From Acidaminococcus hominis (lineage in GTDB: Bacteria > Bacillota > Negativicutes > Acidaminococcales > Acidaminococcaceae): a stretch of DNA of 48,942 bases. Positions 34,138 through 42,602 of this stretch are shown here, piece after piece. Under the pieces are notes generated by a model that did not search any database, was not told the origin of the DNA, and saw nothing but the letters and a program-made list of their open reading frames with translations. The DNA is taken from assembly GCF_900291475.1 (NCBI RefSeq), contig NZ_OLMM01000005.1, forward strand, positions 931,135-980,076, given 5' to 3'. Both the position numbers and the translations under genes were made by a program. Positions within the stretch are counted from its first letter, which is position 1. Each line of letters begins with the position of its first letter.

Positions 34138-36130
34138 TTCCTATGCAGGGGCAGTTTCTCAACAGAACCATCCTACCATAACCTACCAGATGATCATATC
34201 AAACAGCAGCTCAGAAGCTTATGAAGTGGAGCCCCTGGACGGCGTACAGCTGACCCGGGGCCGCCGGCTGATTCCTGCCTGTTTGACTTTCAAGGTCCCC
34301 ATGGACAATGTTCTAAAGTTCCAGGAAGGGGCAACCGTCACTTTTAAAGTCAATGACACCATGGTGTTCAAAGGATTCGTATTCGAGAGATCCAGGGATA
34401 AAGAGAACGTAATTTCTGTCCGCTGTTATGATCAAATGCGGTATTTGAAGAATAAGGACTGTTTGGTATATAAAAACAAGACAGCCACAGAAGTTCTGAA
34501 GATGCTGTGCTCTGACTATGGTTTGAAGACCGATGACAGCAAGAATCTGGCTGACACGGGCCTAAAAATCAGCCATGTGGAGGACAACAAGACTTTGGCT
34601 GATATGATCAACTATACCCTGGCCATGACGGAAATCTACGGAAAAGGTCATCCCATCTATGAGTGCTATGATGACGCCGGAAAAATCTGTTTAAAAAGTA
34701 TCACCAGCCCGGATATGACACTTGACTGTTTGCTGGATGGGGATGTGATGGAAAATTATTCTTACACATCCAGCATTGATAAAGAAACATACGACATGGT
34801 GAAAATCGTCCGGGAAGCCCCTGGGGAAGCCGGGAAAGCCCTGGTTAAGACTGGGGAAGCCAAAGACCAGAAGCACATAGACCAATGGGGGCGTCTGCAG
34901 TTCCTTATGCGGCCGGATGCCAATGAAACCAATCCTGTGGAAGCAGCAAAACGGTTTCTTACCCTGCATGACTGCAGGAGTGAAGAAATCAAGCTGAAGA
35001 ATGTTATTGGTGATGTACGGGTCCGAGGAGGCTCCCGTGTGTACGTCAATATGAAATTTGACGATTTGACGGTTTCCTCCTACCTTGTAGTGGATGCAGT
35101 TACCCATCATTTTGAAGAAAATTGGCATGGAATGGACCTGGACCTGATTTACTACGAACGGGCCGGGGACTATAAAGTTACCTATGACAACGACGCAGCG
35201 GTTTTGGAGAAAATCAAGGAAGCTGAAGCATCCAAACAAGGTGGCAAACGATATTCGGGAAGCGGCAGCTGGAGCAATACGGAAGCCGGAGCTTACAGCA
35301 AAATGAAGAGCCTGGGAGCTACAGATGCCCAGGCTGCTGGTGTTATGGGAAATATCCAGGCCGAAGACTCTGGGTATGATCCATCCATTACTAATGACAG
35401 CGGGCACAAAGGTCTGTTCCAACTGGATACGAACCGATGGGGCCGGTATGAAGAGTGGTGCAGCAGGAATGGACTGGATCCGGAAGTCAATGATAACCAG
35501 ATTGAATACGTTACCACAGTTGAAAATGGCAATCTGTTTCAGCAAATGCCCCAAGATGACCCCAAGGCTGCAGCCAAATGGTTCAATGACAATGTGGAGA
35601 TTTCCGGAGAAAGCGGCGACGACCGGGCTGACAATGCGTCCAATTATTACCATGCCATGCAGCGTGGTACCCTTACCACTGTGACACCATCCTACCCGGA
35701 AGTTTACAGCGACGGGGGATATGTGGGCGGTGCCAATCCCAAACTGGTGGATGCAGGGATTGATGCAGTGGTCACCAATGGAAATAACTATTTCGGGGAA
35801 AATGGTTGTGTGCGGGCTACTACGGCCCTGGGAAGCTACTACAATACAGATCTGAAGGATGCCTATGACAGCGGCGTCCAAAGTGTTGCAGGCCTGGAAA
35901 CCTTCATGGAAAAGAGAGGATATCAGGTGGAAACCTTCAATGGATATGCCAATAAGGGGGATATCTTGATCTATGGAGATGATGACCATGCAGTAGTATC
36001 TGATGGGGTAGGCGGTTGTTACAGCAATGCTACGTCTGCAGATTATCACATGGTGTACTGCAATGCCAATTATGCCTATGCAGACAATGAGGCTCCCACG
36101 AAAATCATCCGCATGAGCAATAAGAGTTAG
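34121..36130 (+). CDS. Baseplate hub with tail lysozyme and NlpC/P60-like domains (XkdQ-type)
   Basis: A 669-residue multidomain protein. Residues about 1-370 are an XkdQ/gp27-like hub (TYQMIISNSSSEAYEVEPLDGVQLTRGRRLIPACLTFKV, with GSRVYVNMKFDDLTVSSYLVVDAVTH). About 390-520 fit the phage tail lysozyme fold (SNTEAGAYSKMKSLGATDAQ, GNIQAEDSGYDPSITNDSGHKGLFQ). About 540-660 look like a papain-like NlpC/P60 or CHAP peptidase with Cys in NGCVRATTALG and His in GDDDHAVVSD. The two enzymes would cut both the glycan and peptide parts of the cell wall during injection. ATG 34121; GGAGG stands 12 bases upstream. Confidence 0.87.
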   Translation: MAASSDSYAGAVSQQNHPTITYQMIISNSSSEAYEVEPLDGVQLTRGRRLIPACLTFKVPMDNVLKFQEGATVTFKVNDTMVFKGFVFERSRDKENVISVRCYDQMRYLKNKDCLVYKNKTATEVLKMLCSDYGLKTDDSKNLADTGLKISHVEDNKTLADMINYTLAMTEIYGKGHPIYECYDDAGKICLKSITSPDMTLDCLLDGDVMENYSYTSSIDKETYDMVKIVREAPGEAGKALVKTGEAKDQKHIDQWGRLQFLMRPDANETNPVEAAKRFLTLHDCRSEEIKLKNVIGDVRVRGGSRVYVNMKFDDLTVSSYLVVDAVTHHFEENWHGMDLDLIYYERAGDYKVTYDNDAAVLEKIKEAEASKQGGKRYSGSGSWSNTEAGAYSKMKSLGATDAQAAGVMGNIQAEDSGYDPSITNDSGHKGLFQLDTNRWGRYEEWCSRNGLDPEVNDNQIEYVTTVENGNLFQQMPQDDPKAAAKWFNDNVEISGESGDDRADNASNYYHAMQRGTLTTVTPSYPEVYSDGGYVGGANPKLVDAGIDAVVTNGNNYFGENGCVRATTALGSYYNTDLKDAYDSGVQSVAGLETFMEKRGYQVETFNGYANKGDILIYGDDDHAVVSDGVGGCYSNATSADYHMVYCNANYAYADNEAPTKIIRMSNKS

Positions 36131-36138
36131 GAGTAGTT

Positions 36139-36549
36139 ATGCCGAATGAATATTTCAAATTGCTGCAGCTTATTAAACAGGCTGCGGTGGAAGCTGTCAA
36201 AGCCGGGGTAACAGCCAATGTGGTATTTGGGACTGTCATATCGACGTCCCCCATGGTCATACAGCTGGAATCAAAGCTGCAGATTCCAGAAGAAAACCTA
36301 AGCCTGACCAAAAACACCAGCTTATGGTCCGTCGATATGACGGTGGATCATCAGACGGAAGACGCCCAGGGTGGCAGCGGGGAAGCCCGCTATGAAAGCC
36401 ACCATCACGGATACAAGGGAACCAAAACCTTCCTAGTGCACAATGAACTAAAAATGGGTGATAAGGTGATCTTGATCCGCTGTGAGGGCGGTCAGCGGTT
36501 TGTGGTTCTGGACCGGGTCTACAATCCGAACAGGGGGTGTAAAGGATAA
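36139..36549 (+). CDS. Baseplate protein, DUF2577-like (XkdR-type)
   Basis: A 136-residue protein of the DUF2577 type: LLQLIKQAAVEAVKAGVTANVVFGTVISTSPMVIQLESKLQIPEENL, then a 'KMGDKVILIRCEGGQRFVVLDRV' OB-fold-like end. It belongs to the PBSX baseplate cluster. One-base overlap with the next gene. Confidence 0.88.
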   Translation: MPNEYFKLLQLIKQAAVEAVKAGVTANVVFGTVISTSPMVIQLESKLQIPEENLSLTKNTSLWSVDMTVDHQTEDAQGGSGEARYESHHHGYKGTKTFLVHNELKMGDKVILIRCEGGQRFVVLDRVYNPNRGCKG

Positions 36550-36977
36550 TGGCTGAATCTGTGCTGCCTTCCGGGGCAGCAGATATTGATAATGTCACGA
36601 TTGAAAGTACTGCGGCCCAACCCAGCTTGACCTACCGGTTAGATTATGAAAATACGGGCCAGGTTGCCGGGAAGTGTGATGAATTGGAGGCCATGAAACA
36701 GGCCATTTACAAAATCATCAACACGGAAAGATATCAGTATCTGATTTATTCCTGGAACTATGGGATAGAGCTGCAGGATCTGATTGGTCAGCCCATTCCC
36801 TATGTTTATGCAGAACTGCAGCGCCGGATTACAGAGGCCCTGGAACAGGATGACCGAATCCTGGATGTGACGAATTTCAATTTTTCCCATAATGATGAAG
36901 ATGTGGTGGTGACCTTGGAGGTTTCTACCATTTACGGGAAAACTACTGTTGAAAAGGTGGTGGCAGGGATTGTTTGA
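36549..36977 (+). CDS. Baseplate protein, DUF2634 (XkdS-like)
   Basis: A 142-residue wedge protein: TYRLDYENTGQVAGKCDELEAMKQAIYKIINTERYQYLIYSWNYGIELQDLIGQPIPYVYAELQRRITEAL is the DUF2634/gp25-like pattern. It connects hub and wedge. It overlaps the baseplate J gene. Confidence 0.92.
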   Translation: MAESVLPSGAADIDNVTIESTAAQPSLTYRLDYENTGQVAGKCDELEAMKQAIYKIINTERYQYLIYSWNYGIELQDLIGQPIPYVYAELQRRITEALEQDDRILDVTNFNFSHNDEDVVVTLEVSTIYGKTTVEKVVAGIV

Positions 36978-38052
36978 GGAACAGACTGCAAAGGTCATTG
37001 AAAAAAGGATGCTGAACAATGTGTCCGATTTGTACGACAAAAGAGAGGGCAGCATTATCTATGATGCTACGGCCCCGGCAGCGGTAGAACTGGCAGAGGC
37101 TTATCTCATGGCCAATGCCATCCTGCAGGAAACCTTTGCCACAACGGCCAGCCGGAAGTATTTGATCATGCGGGCAGCAGAATTTAATATCAAGCCCAAA
37201 GAAGCTACATTTGCAGTAGTAAAAGGGCAGTTCAACCAGGCGGTTGATATCGGGACGCGGTTCAATTCGAACGGCGTCTCTTTTACTGTAACGTCTCTGC
37301 TGGATGATACAGCTCACACCTATAAACTGACCTGCGAAACAGCTGGCACGGCTGGAAACTACAGCAGTGGGAATATTACTCCAGTCAGCACGGTCCCTGG
37401 ACTTACTTCTGCAATGATAACAGGGGTAATCGTACCTGGCCAGGATGAAGAAGACACAGAGGCCTTTCGGGAAAGGTACTTTGAAGCATTGAAATCCAAT
37501 GCCTATGGTGGAAATGGGGCAGACTACCGGGAAAAAGTGACAGCTTTGTCCGGCGTGGGCGGTGTCAAAGTGTACCGTTGCTGGAATGGTGGAGGTACCG
37601 TGAAATGCGTAGTGCTGGACAGTGAATACAATATTCCGGCAGCGGATTTTGTGGCTGATCTGCAAAAGCAGATTGACCCGCCAAATGAGCCCGGAATGGG
37701 GTATGGCATAGCCCCTATCGGTCATACGGTTACGGTGGCAGCCTCAACAGGTACATCAATCGCTGTAACGGCTAAGGTGACTACGGCCACAGGGACGGCC
37801 CTGGCTGACATCAAGGAGGCAATTACAGGCACCATTGGATCTTATTTATTATCTTTGCGGCAGGCGTGGTGCCAACAGACGGAAAAGGAAATGGTATCTG
37901 TTCGGCCGTCAGCTATCATGGTAAAAGCCCTGGCCGTGGCTGGAGTAGCAGATATTACTGATATCAAGGTGAATGGACAAACTACAAAGCTGGATCTTCC
38001 AACAGACGCGGTTCCTCTTCTGGGGACAGTGACTTTGACTGAGGGGGCCTGA
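36970..38052 (+). CDS. Baseplate J-like protein (XkdT)
   Basis: A 360-residue wedge protein: MFEEQTAKVIEKRMLNNVSDLYDKREGSIIYDATAPAAVELAEAY is the typical XkdT start, and AFRERYFEALKSNAYGGNGADYREKVTALSGVGGVKVYR is the baseplate J core. The TTG at 36970 gives this conserved start; a TTG at 36949 would add seven residues. It overlaps DUF2634. Confidence 0.93.
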   Translation: MFEEQTAKVIEKRMLNNVSDLYDKREGSIIYDATAPAAVELAEAYLMANAILQETFATTASRKYLIMRAAEFNIKPKEATFAVVKGQFNQAVDIGTRFNSNGVSFTVTSLLDDTAHTYKLTCETAGTAGNYSSGNITPVSTVPGLTSAMITGVIVPGQDEEDTEAFRERYFEALKSNAYGGNGADYREKVTALSGVGGVKVYRCWNGGGTVKCVVLDSEYNIPAADFVADLQKQIDPPNEPGMGYGIAPIGHTVTVAASTGTSIAVTAKVTTATGTALADIKEAITGTIGSYLLSLRQAWCQQTEKEMVSVRPSAIMVKALAVAGVADITDIKVNGQTTKLDLPTDAVPLLGTVTLTEGA

Positions 38053-38056
38053 CGGA

Positions 38057-38923
38057 ATGGCTACATTATCTGGCAACACCATTATCATCCAGCAAAAAGA
38101 AGAGGCCACAGTCCCTGTAATAATCAAAGATTCTTCCGGTAAGGTTTATATACCGAAAAGTTCCGACGCCCTGGTGCTGACTGTAAAAGAGTCTAGCAGC
38201 CGCCCAAATGCCATTATCCAAAAGCCAGTTGTTGATGGGCTGGTCCATTTCACGGCTCTGGACACAAACATATCAGCTGGGTATTACGTCTATGATATTC
38301 AAATGACCGGAAAGGACGGATTTACCAGCACCATTGTTACGCCTACTTCTTTCGTGGTGAACGAGCAGGGCAGTCTGTCGCGGAAAATAGATATCCGCAA
38401 CTATCTTCCACCCGTCACCCGGGATTCCAAAGACGTACAGGCTCTGTGCGTGGCGGAAAACGTGGAGTTCGAAAACCTATGGGACAGCCTGGTAAATATC
38501 CTGTATAACCAGTACATTGCCCTGGCTACGGAATATGGGCTGACTCAATGGGAAAAGATTTTCGGGATTACGCCGGCGGCCACGGACAGATGGACGGACC
38601 GACGTTTCCGGGTGCAAACCTATTTAAAAGGGCAAAGACCTTATACGGATGAAAAGCTGGAAGCTTTGCTGGATGATCTTTGTGGACCGGGTGGCTACAT
38701 CCTAGAAAGAGACTATGCCCATTATAAACTGACTTGCAAGCTGAACCTGGGCGTGAAATCCCAGCTGGACAATGCTGCAGCCATGCTGGAACGGATCGTA
38801 CCTATGAACATCGGCTTGACCGTAACCCTAAATTATAACCGGCATATGGATTTGAAACAGAAATTCACCCATGGAGACATGCGGGCGATTAGCCATAAAT
38901 CTTTAAGAGAGGATGTGCTGTAA
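38057..38923 (+). CDS. XkdU/DUF2313 baseplate protein with N-terminal BppU-like domain
   Basis: A 288-residue protein. Residues about 105-288 fit DUF2313 (YmfQ/XkdU, Mu gp48): IDIRNYLPPVTRDSKDVQALCVAENVEFENLWDSLVNILYNQYI...YGLTQWEKIFGI. The first 100 residues (TIIIQQKEEATVPVIIKDSSGKVYIPKSSDALVLTVKE...GYYVYDIQMTGKDG) are a beta-sandwich like baseplate upper proteins, an unusual addition. A similar domain stands alone at 39608. Confidence 0.83.
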   Translation: MATLSGNTIIIQQKEEATVPVIIKDSSGKVYIPKSSDALVLTVKESSSRPNAIIQKPVVDGLVHFTALDTNISAGYYVYDIQMTGKDGFTSTIVTPTSFVVNEQGSLSRKIDIRNYLPPVTRDSKDVQALCVAENVEFENLWDSLVNILYNQYIALATEYGLTQWEKIFGITPAATDRWTDRRFRVQTYLKGQRPYTDEKLEALLDDLCGPGGYILERDYAHYKLTCKLNLGVKSQLDNAAAMLERIVPMNIGLTVTLNYNRHMDLKQKFTHGDMRAISHKSLREDVL

Positions 38924-39606
38924 TGGCCAATTTGACCAAAAACTATTCCCTGGAAAAGCCGCTTCAGACAGAAACCTATGATGTGGATGTTTTCAACCGA
39001 AACTGGGACAAACTGGATGAAATCATTAAATCGCTGGAACAGAAATTTATGCCCAGGATAGGGGATGTAATCGTCACCCTCTCTGGGACTAACCCGGCAG
39101 AGCAATATAGCGGGACTACCTGGGAACTGATGGAAGAAGGCCTGTATGTTCGGGCAGCCGGAGACGGATTCCCAGCTGGGGAAATTTCGGGATCCAACGA
39201 TATTACATTGGTTAAGGAGAATCTGCCGGCTCATGATCATACAGCTAAGATTGGGAAAGCTGGAAAACATCCCCACAACGGCAGCGTAGGAACCACCGAT
39301 CTGTCCGGGAACTTTCGAAGCAGATCCAACGTATCCTACGGGAAAGGCGCTGACAGCGCCATCGGGCCTGTTTCTACCAATGGTACTTTTTCAGTCCTCC
39401 AAAGTGGCTTACGGTCTGAAGGAAACCAGAGCGACAACAATACGGAATACATTGTCCATTTCAACGGGAATCACAATCATTCTTTGACCATCTCTGAAGA
39501 TGGTGAACATGATCATCCTATAACCATAGGAAGCACGGGCGAGGGGAAGCCATTCTCTGTGACTCCCAGAGCGCGGAACTTCTTTTTCTGGGTCAGGACG
39601 GCGTGA
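38923..39606 (+). CDS. Tail fibre/collar protein, likely receptor-binding
   Basis: A 227-residue protein. The N-terminus (KNYSLEKPLQTETYDVDVFNRNWDKLDEIIKSLEQKF) is a tail-attachment helix of the kind found in many Firmicute fibres. The rest is a collar-like domain: MPRIGDVIVTLSGTNPAEQYSGTTWELMEEG...RAAGDG and a His/Gly-rich end (PAHDHTAKIG, NGNHNHSLTISEDGEHDH) as in trimeric fibre tips that bind metal along the axis. Confidence 0.8.
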   Translation: MANLTKNYSLEKPLQTETYDVDVFNRNWDKLDEIIKSLEQKFMPRIGDVIVTLSGTNPAEQYSGTTWELMEEGLYVRAAGDGFPAGEISGSNDITLVKENLPAHDHTAKIGKAGKHPHNGSVGTTDLSGNFRSRSNVSYGKGADSAIGPVSTNGTFSVLQSGLRSEGNQSDNNTEYIVHFNGNHNHSLTISEDGEHDHPITIGSTGEGKPFSVTPRARNFFFWVRTA

Positions 39607-39607
39607 C

Positions 39608-39931
39608 ATGTACAGGGTCGACTTGAACACGAATGATATCACGATTACCAGGGGAGACAGTGCTGTCATTAAGCTGGCATTGGACAACAGCGACGGCACC
39701 CCATTTCAGTCCGGACCTAATGCCCAAGTGGAATTTCAGTGCTGCCAGGGCAGCAAAATCCTATTTCAAAGGAAAGTAAGGCAGGGAATCGTAACTTTGG
39801 TCCCGCCGGATACCAATGGACTAGCATATGGCATATACAACTATAAGGTTGTCGTGATTCAAAGTGATGGTAAACAGATCCCTGCTGTGAATGGGGCTAA
39901 ATTTATTGTGGAAGACGAGGTGACCTTTTAA
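39608..39931 (+). CDS. BppU-like beta-sandwich baseplate protein
   Basis: A 107-residue protein: DLNTNDITITRGDSAVIKLALDNSDGTPF...YGIYNYKVVVIQSDGKQIPAVNGAKFIVEDEV. This is the stand-alone form of the fold seen at the N-terminus of the 38057 protein, and occurs beside fibres in Firmicute phages. It overlaps the fibre start by one base. Confidence 0.72.
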   Translation: MYRVDLNTNDITITRGDSAVIKLALDNSDGTPFQSGPNAQVEFQCCQGSKILFQRKVRQGIVTLVPPDTNGLAYGIYNYKVVVIQSDGKQIPAVNGAKFIVEDEVTF

Positions 39932-40902
39932 TGAGTGATGCAATCAACGGGACTCTGAGCACAACGTTTGTGGACGCCCCGGACGATGTATATACGGCCA
40001 AAACATATGCTACGGCGGCAATCAACGCTGCAACTGCGGCCAGCAAATCGGCAGGAGCTACTTCTGCCAGTGAAAAGGCAGCGGCAACTAGCGCCAGTGC
40101 AGCGGCTGCCAGCGCCAGTGCGGCCAAAGCATCCGAGACGACAGCCACGAACAAGGCCTCTGCAGCGGCGTCCAGTGCGTCCGCGGCAAAAACTAGTGAA
40201 ACCAATGCGGCCAGCAGTGCCAGTGCGGCCAGTGCCAGCAAAGACGCCGCGGCTACATCAGCCAGCAATGCTGCATCCAGCGCTGATGCCATTGCAAAAA
40301 AGTGGGGAACGCTGGCTGCTGTGGCAACCTCTGGCAGTTATAAGGATTTAGGGGATAAGCCAACAATCCCATCAAAAACGTCTCAATTAACCAATGACAG
40401 CCGTTATGTGGCTACGGATACTGAAGGAAATGTTACCTTATCTGGCACTTTGACGGCCACCAAAGTTTACAATGCAGTCTATAATGACTATGCAGAATTT
40501 TTCCCAAGGGCTAGGGGTGCCATTACGGAAACGGGAGATATTATTGCCTGTGATGATTCCAGTACCAGGGAACAGTACGTCAAGGCTACTAATCAGAGCA
40601 AATGCATAGTAGGTGTTCAAACTGAAGAATTTGCACAAATCATTGGTGGTCTACAGGTACCGGACGGAATGGATATTCTGGATTACAATCTCCCTTACTA
40701 TATTCCGATAGCCCTGGCTGGCCGTGTCCATGTGAAATATGTGGGGAAGGCGATAGTAGGAACTAAAGTCGTAGTATCTTCTGCCCCTGGGGTTGGCCGT
40801 GCCTGGCAGGAAGGGGATCCAGATGACCAAGTGGTAGGGGTTATTGTCCAGCCGGATACCCTTGAAAGCCAGAGATTGGTGAAAATCAAAGTAAGGAGAT
40901 AG
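39931..40902 (+). CDS. Tail fibre with Ala/Ser repeats and peptidase G2-like end
   Basis: A 323-residue fibre. Residues about 28-130 are an Ala/Ser/Thr coiled coil (repeats such as AASASAAKASETTATNKAS) like the phage fibre-2 repeats of lambda Stf. After KKWGTLAAVATSGSYKDLGDKPTIPSKTSQL the C-terminal part has YNDYAEFFPRARGAITETGDIIACD, the pattern of peptidase G2-type self-cleaving chaperone domains. It stands just before the radical SAM gene (2-bp gap), so fibre and modification genes are translated together. Confidence 0.82.
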   Translation: MSDAINGTLSTTFVDAPDDVYTAKTYATAAINAATAASKSAGATSASEKAAATSASAAAASASAAKASETTATNKASAAASSASAAKTSETNAASSASAASASKDAAATSASNAASSADAIAKKWGTLAAVATSGSYKDLGDKPTIPSKTSQLTNDSRYVATDTEGNVTLSGTLTATKVYNAVYNDYAEFFPRARGAITETGDIIACDDSSTREQYVKATNQSKCIVGVQTEEFAQIIGGLQVPDGMDILDYNLPYYIPIALAGRVHVKYVGKAIVGTKVVVSSAPGVGRAWQEGDPDDQVVGVIVQPDTLESQRLVKIKVRR

Positions 40903-40904
40903 TT

Positions 40905-42017
40905 ATGGGGAATTTTTTAAGAAGAGAGATAGGGACGATTTTCATTATGCTGGGAAATTCCTGTAATATGCACTGCAAATATTGTCTTCAGCACCCTTTG
41001 GTGGAGCGTGGGTTAACTGGACACATCAATCCAGATATTTATCCTTTTATAGAGCAGGTGGCAGAAGAGAACGGCCCTGATCATCCTTTGTGGCTACATT
41101 TTTTTGGCGGTGAACCGTTAATTTATTTTTCCGCAATACAAGAAATAGTATCCAAAACGAAATGGTTAAAAAATGTTCGGTTCAGTACTATTACAAATGG
41201 GAAAGCTATCACTCAGGAAATGGTGGATTTTTTTAATGAGAATGATTTTCATGTGGCTGTCTCCTGGGATGGAAAAAACGTACGAGATACCCGGGGCTAT
41301 GATGTTTTTGCTCCAGGGAGCCGGACCCGAGAATTGCTGTTCCAGTTGGATACATTGAATGTGTGTGCGGTACTTTCATCCATGACTTATCCCCAGGATT
41401 GCTGTGACGCTTTTCAGTCTTTGAGTAAGGATTATTTTGATATCCACGGATATCCTCTAACTTTTGGATTTGATCCCATCCTTGATACTGGACTGGGGGA
41501 TAAAAGCTTGGTGGATATGGACTTCGACCGGGTAAGCCAGGAAGTAGCAGTCATAACAGAACGATACATGAAGTTCCGAACAGAGGGCGCTGAAATGAAA
41601 ATAGCAGAGCGGGCTTTTATGGAACCTATTTTCAGCAACCTGCAAAGAGTAAACCAACCAGAAAAGAAAATATGGAACCGACAGTACTGCCCTTGTGGGA
41701 ACGGATACAATATTTTGAACATGGATTTGGCTGGAAACTTATACCATTGTCACAATGTGAGCCAGAAAAGCGGTAGTATTTACACTCCGTATTTTCAATA
41801 TTTGAATGAAGTATTAAAGCATGAGACTACATTCAGCAGGCGAGAAAAGTGCATGAAATGTCCAGCCATGTTGTACTGCAGAGGTGGCTGTAAGCTGGTT
41901 CAGAATAAGGATATGGAAAGCGGGATGTGCAGGCTTCGAAAGGCTATTTTCCAACCGGTACTGGATGCAGCTATTGCCTATGGGAAAAAGGTCATGGGAG
42001 GCAAAGATGGGTGCTAA
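40905..42017 (+). CDS. Radical SAM/SPASM peptide maturase 1, prophage-encoded
   Basis: A 370-residue radical SAM enzyme. The SAM-cluster motif is C20-x3-C24-x2-C27 (SCNMHCKYC), followed by the FFGGEPLIYF SAM-binding motif. A full SPASM domain closes it: C-x-G...GNLYHC (G-x4-C), CMKCPAMLYCRGGC (C-x2-C-x5-C-x3-C) and a final GMC, enough for two auxiliary clusters. SPASM enzymes modify RiPP precursors. It begins the cassette, with AAGGAG upstream, and the first cysteine-rich gene starts 11 bases before its stop. The DNA is visibly more AT-rich than the tail genes. Confidence 0.92.
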   Translation: MGNFLRREIGTIFIMLGNSCNMHCKYCLQHPLVERGLTGHINPDIYPFIEQVAEENGPDHPLWLHFFGGEPLIYFSAIQEIVSKTKWLKNVRFSTITNGKAITQEMVDFFNENDFHVAVSWDGKNVRDTRGYDVFAPGSRTRELLFQLDTLNVCAVLSSMTYPQDCCDAFQSLSKDYFDIHGYPLTFGFDPILDTGLGDKSLVDMDFDRVSQEVAVITERYMKFRTEGAEMKIAERAFMEPIFSNLQRVNQPEKKIWNRQYCPCGNGYNILNMDLAGNLYHCHNVSQKSGSIYTPYFQYLNEVLKHETTFSRREKCMKCPAMLYCRGGCKLVQNKDMESGMCRLRKAIFQPVLDAAIAYGKKVMGGKDGC

Positions 42018-42288
42018 TGGGACTATTACGAAAACGTCCTGGACAACAGTGGCCAAAGAGGAAAAAGTTGTTGTATCCCATATCAGTGAGATTCAGGCTG
42101 CTATTGCCAAACTGGAAGGATACGCAAAAAATGTGGATAATTGTGGCTTTACCAATTACTGCCAAACCTGTCAGAGCGTAACCTGCCAAAGCGTCACTTG
42201 CCAGGGCTGCCAAGGCTGTCAGCGCTGCCAAAGCTGCCAAAGAAACTGTAGTAATTGTTCCGACTGCGACCATGGAGACGATAGCTGA
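42007..42288 (+). CDS. Cysteine-rich CQ-repeat protein 1, candidate SPASM substrate and tail-tip protein
   Basis: A 93-residue protein. The N-terminal part holds TKTSWTTVAKEEKVVVSHIS and then EIQAAIAKLE, which follows the tail-fibre attachment pattern (kTxW...aSxLxxIxxAIxxLE). The C-terminal 45 residues have 12 Cys, eight in CQ dipeptides, with a duplicated SVTCQ unit and CQGCQGCQRCQSCQ, ending in acidic DHGDDS. GGAGG stands five bases before the ATG. No signal peptide or transporter motif is seen. The paralogue follows at once. Substrate role is inferred from the neighbouring maturases. Confidence 0.85.
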   Translation: MGANGTITKTSWTTVAKEEKVVVSHISEIQAAIAKLEGYAKNVDNCGFTNYCQTCQSVTCQSVTCQGCQGCQRCQSCQRNCSNCSDCDHGDDS

Positions 42289-42593
42289 TGGAAAAGGGAG
42301 ATATTATTCTAAAAAAGACTATGACAGATGCCCAGAGTGCTGTGGTGAATGTGGCGACAGGTATGAAGAAAACGGACCAGCTAAATGGACTGGCTGCGGC
42401 TGCCTATTCAAATATCACCGCATCTGACTTGCAAGCTATTGAAACCGCCATCAATAACCTGGAAACCAGTGCGAGCGGAAACTGCTGCCAGAGCAATTGT
42501 TGCCAAACTTGCCAAACGAGCAGGTGCCAAACTTCCAGATGTCAATCCTGCCAGAGCTGCCAGTCCCAGAGTTGCCAGTCACAATGCAAATGA
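42288..42593 (+). CDS. Cysteine-rich CQ-repeat protein 2, candidate SPASM substrate and tail-tip protein
   Basis: A 101-residue paralogue of the previous protein. The helix SNITASDLQAIETAINNLE is nearly the textbook fibre attachment motif ('ITAxDLNxIExAI'). The tail of about 38 residues has 11 Cys: two CC pairs, a duplicated TSRCQ unit and CQSCQSCQSQSCQSQC. The start codon overlaps the stop of protein 1 (TGATG), giving equal expression. It aligns with protein 1 as S-x-[IL]-x2-I-x2-AI-x2-LE before the Cys region. Confidence 0.85.
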   Translation: MEKGDIILKKTMTDAQSAVVNVATGMKKTDQLNGLAAAAYSNITASDLQAIETAINNLETSASGNCCQSNCCQTCQTSRCQTSRCQSCQSCQSQSCQSQCK

Positions 42594-42602
42594 GGAGGAA
42601 CG

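Noticed and set aside
39903-40292. Ala-rich minus-strand frame opposite the tail fibre
   Set aside because: It is the mirror of the Ala/Ser repeat in the fibre gene.
42160-42590. Short tandem repeats rich in TGCCA, considered as CRISPR or a diversity-generating variable region
   Set aside because: The repeats are codons for CQ units within two clear genes; no spacers of constant size, no cas genes and no reverse transcriptase in the window.
42007-42593. Cys-rich proteins as metallothioneins
   Set aside because: Possible from composition, but the fibre-type helix and two adjacent SPASM enzymes point to modification; metal binding cannot be excluded.
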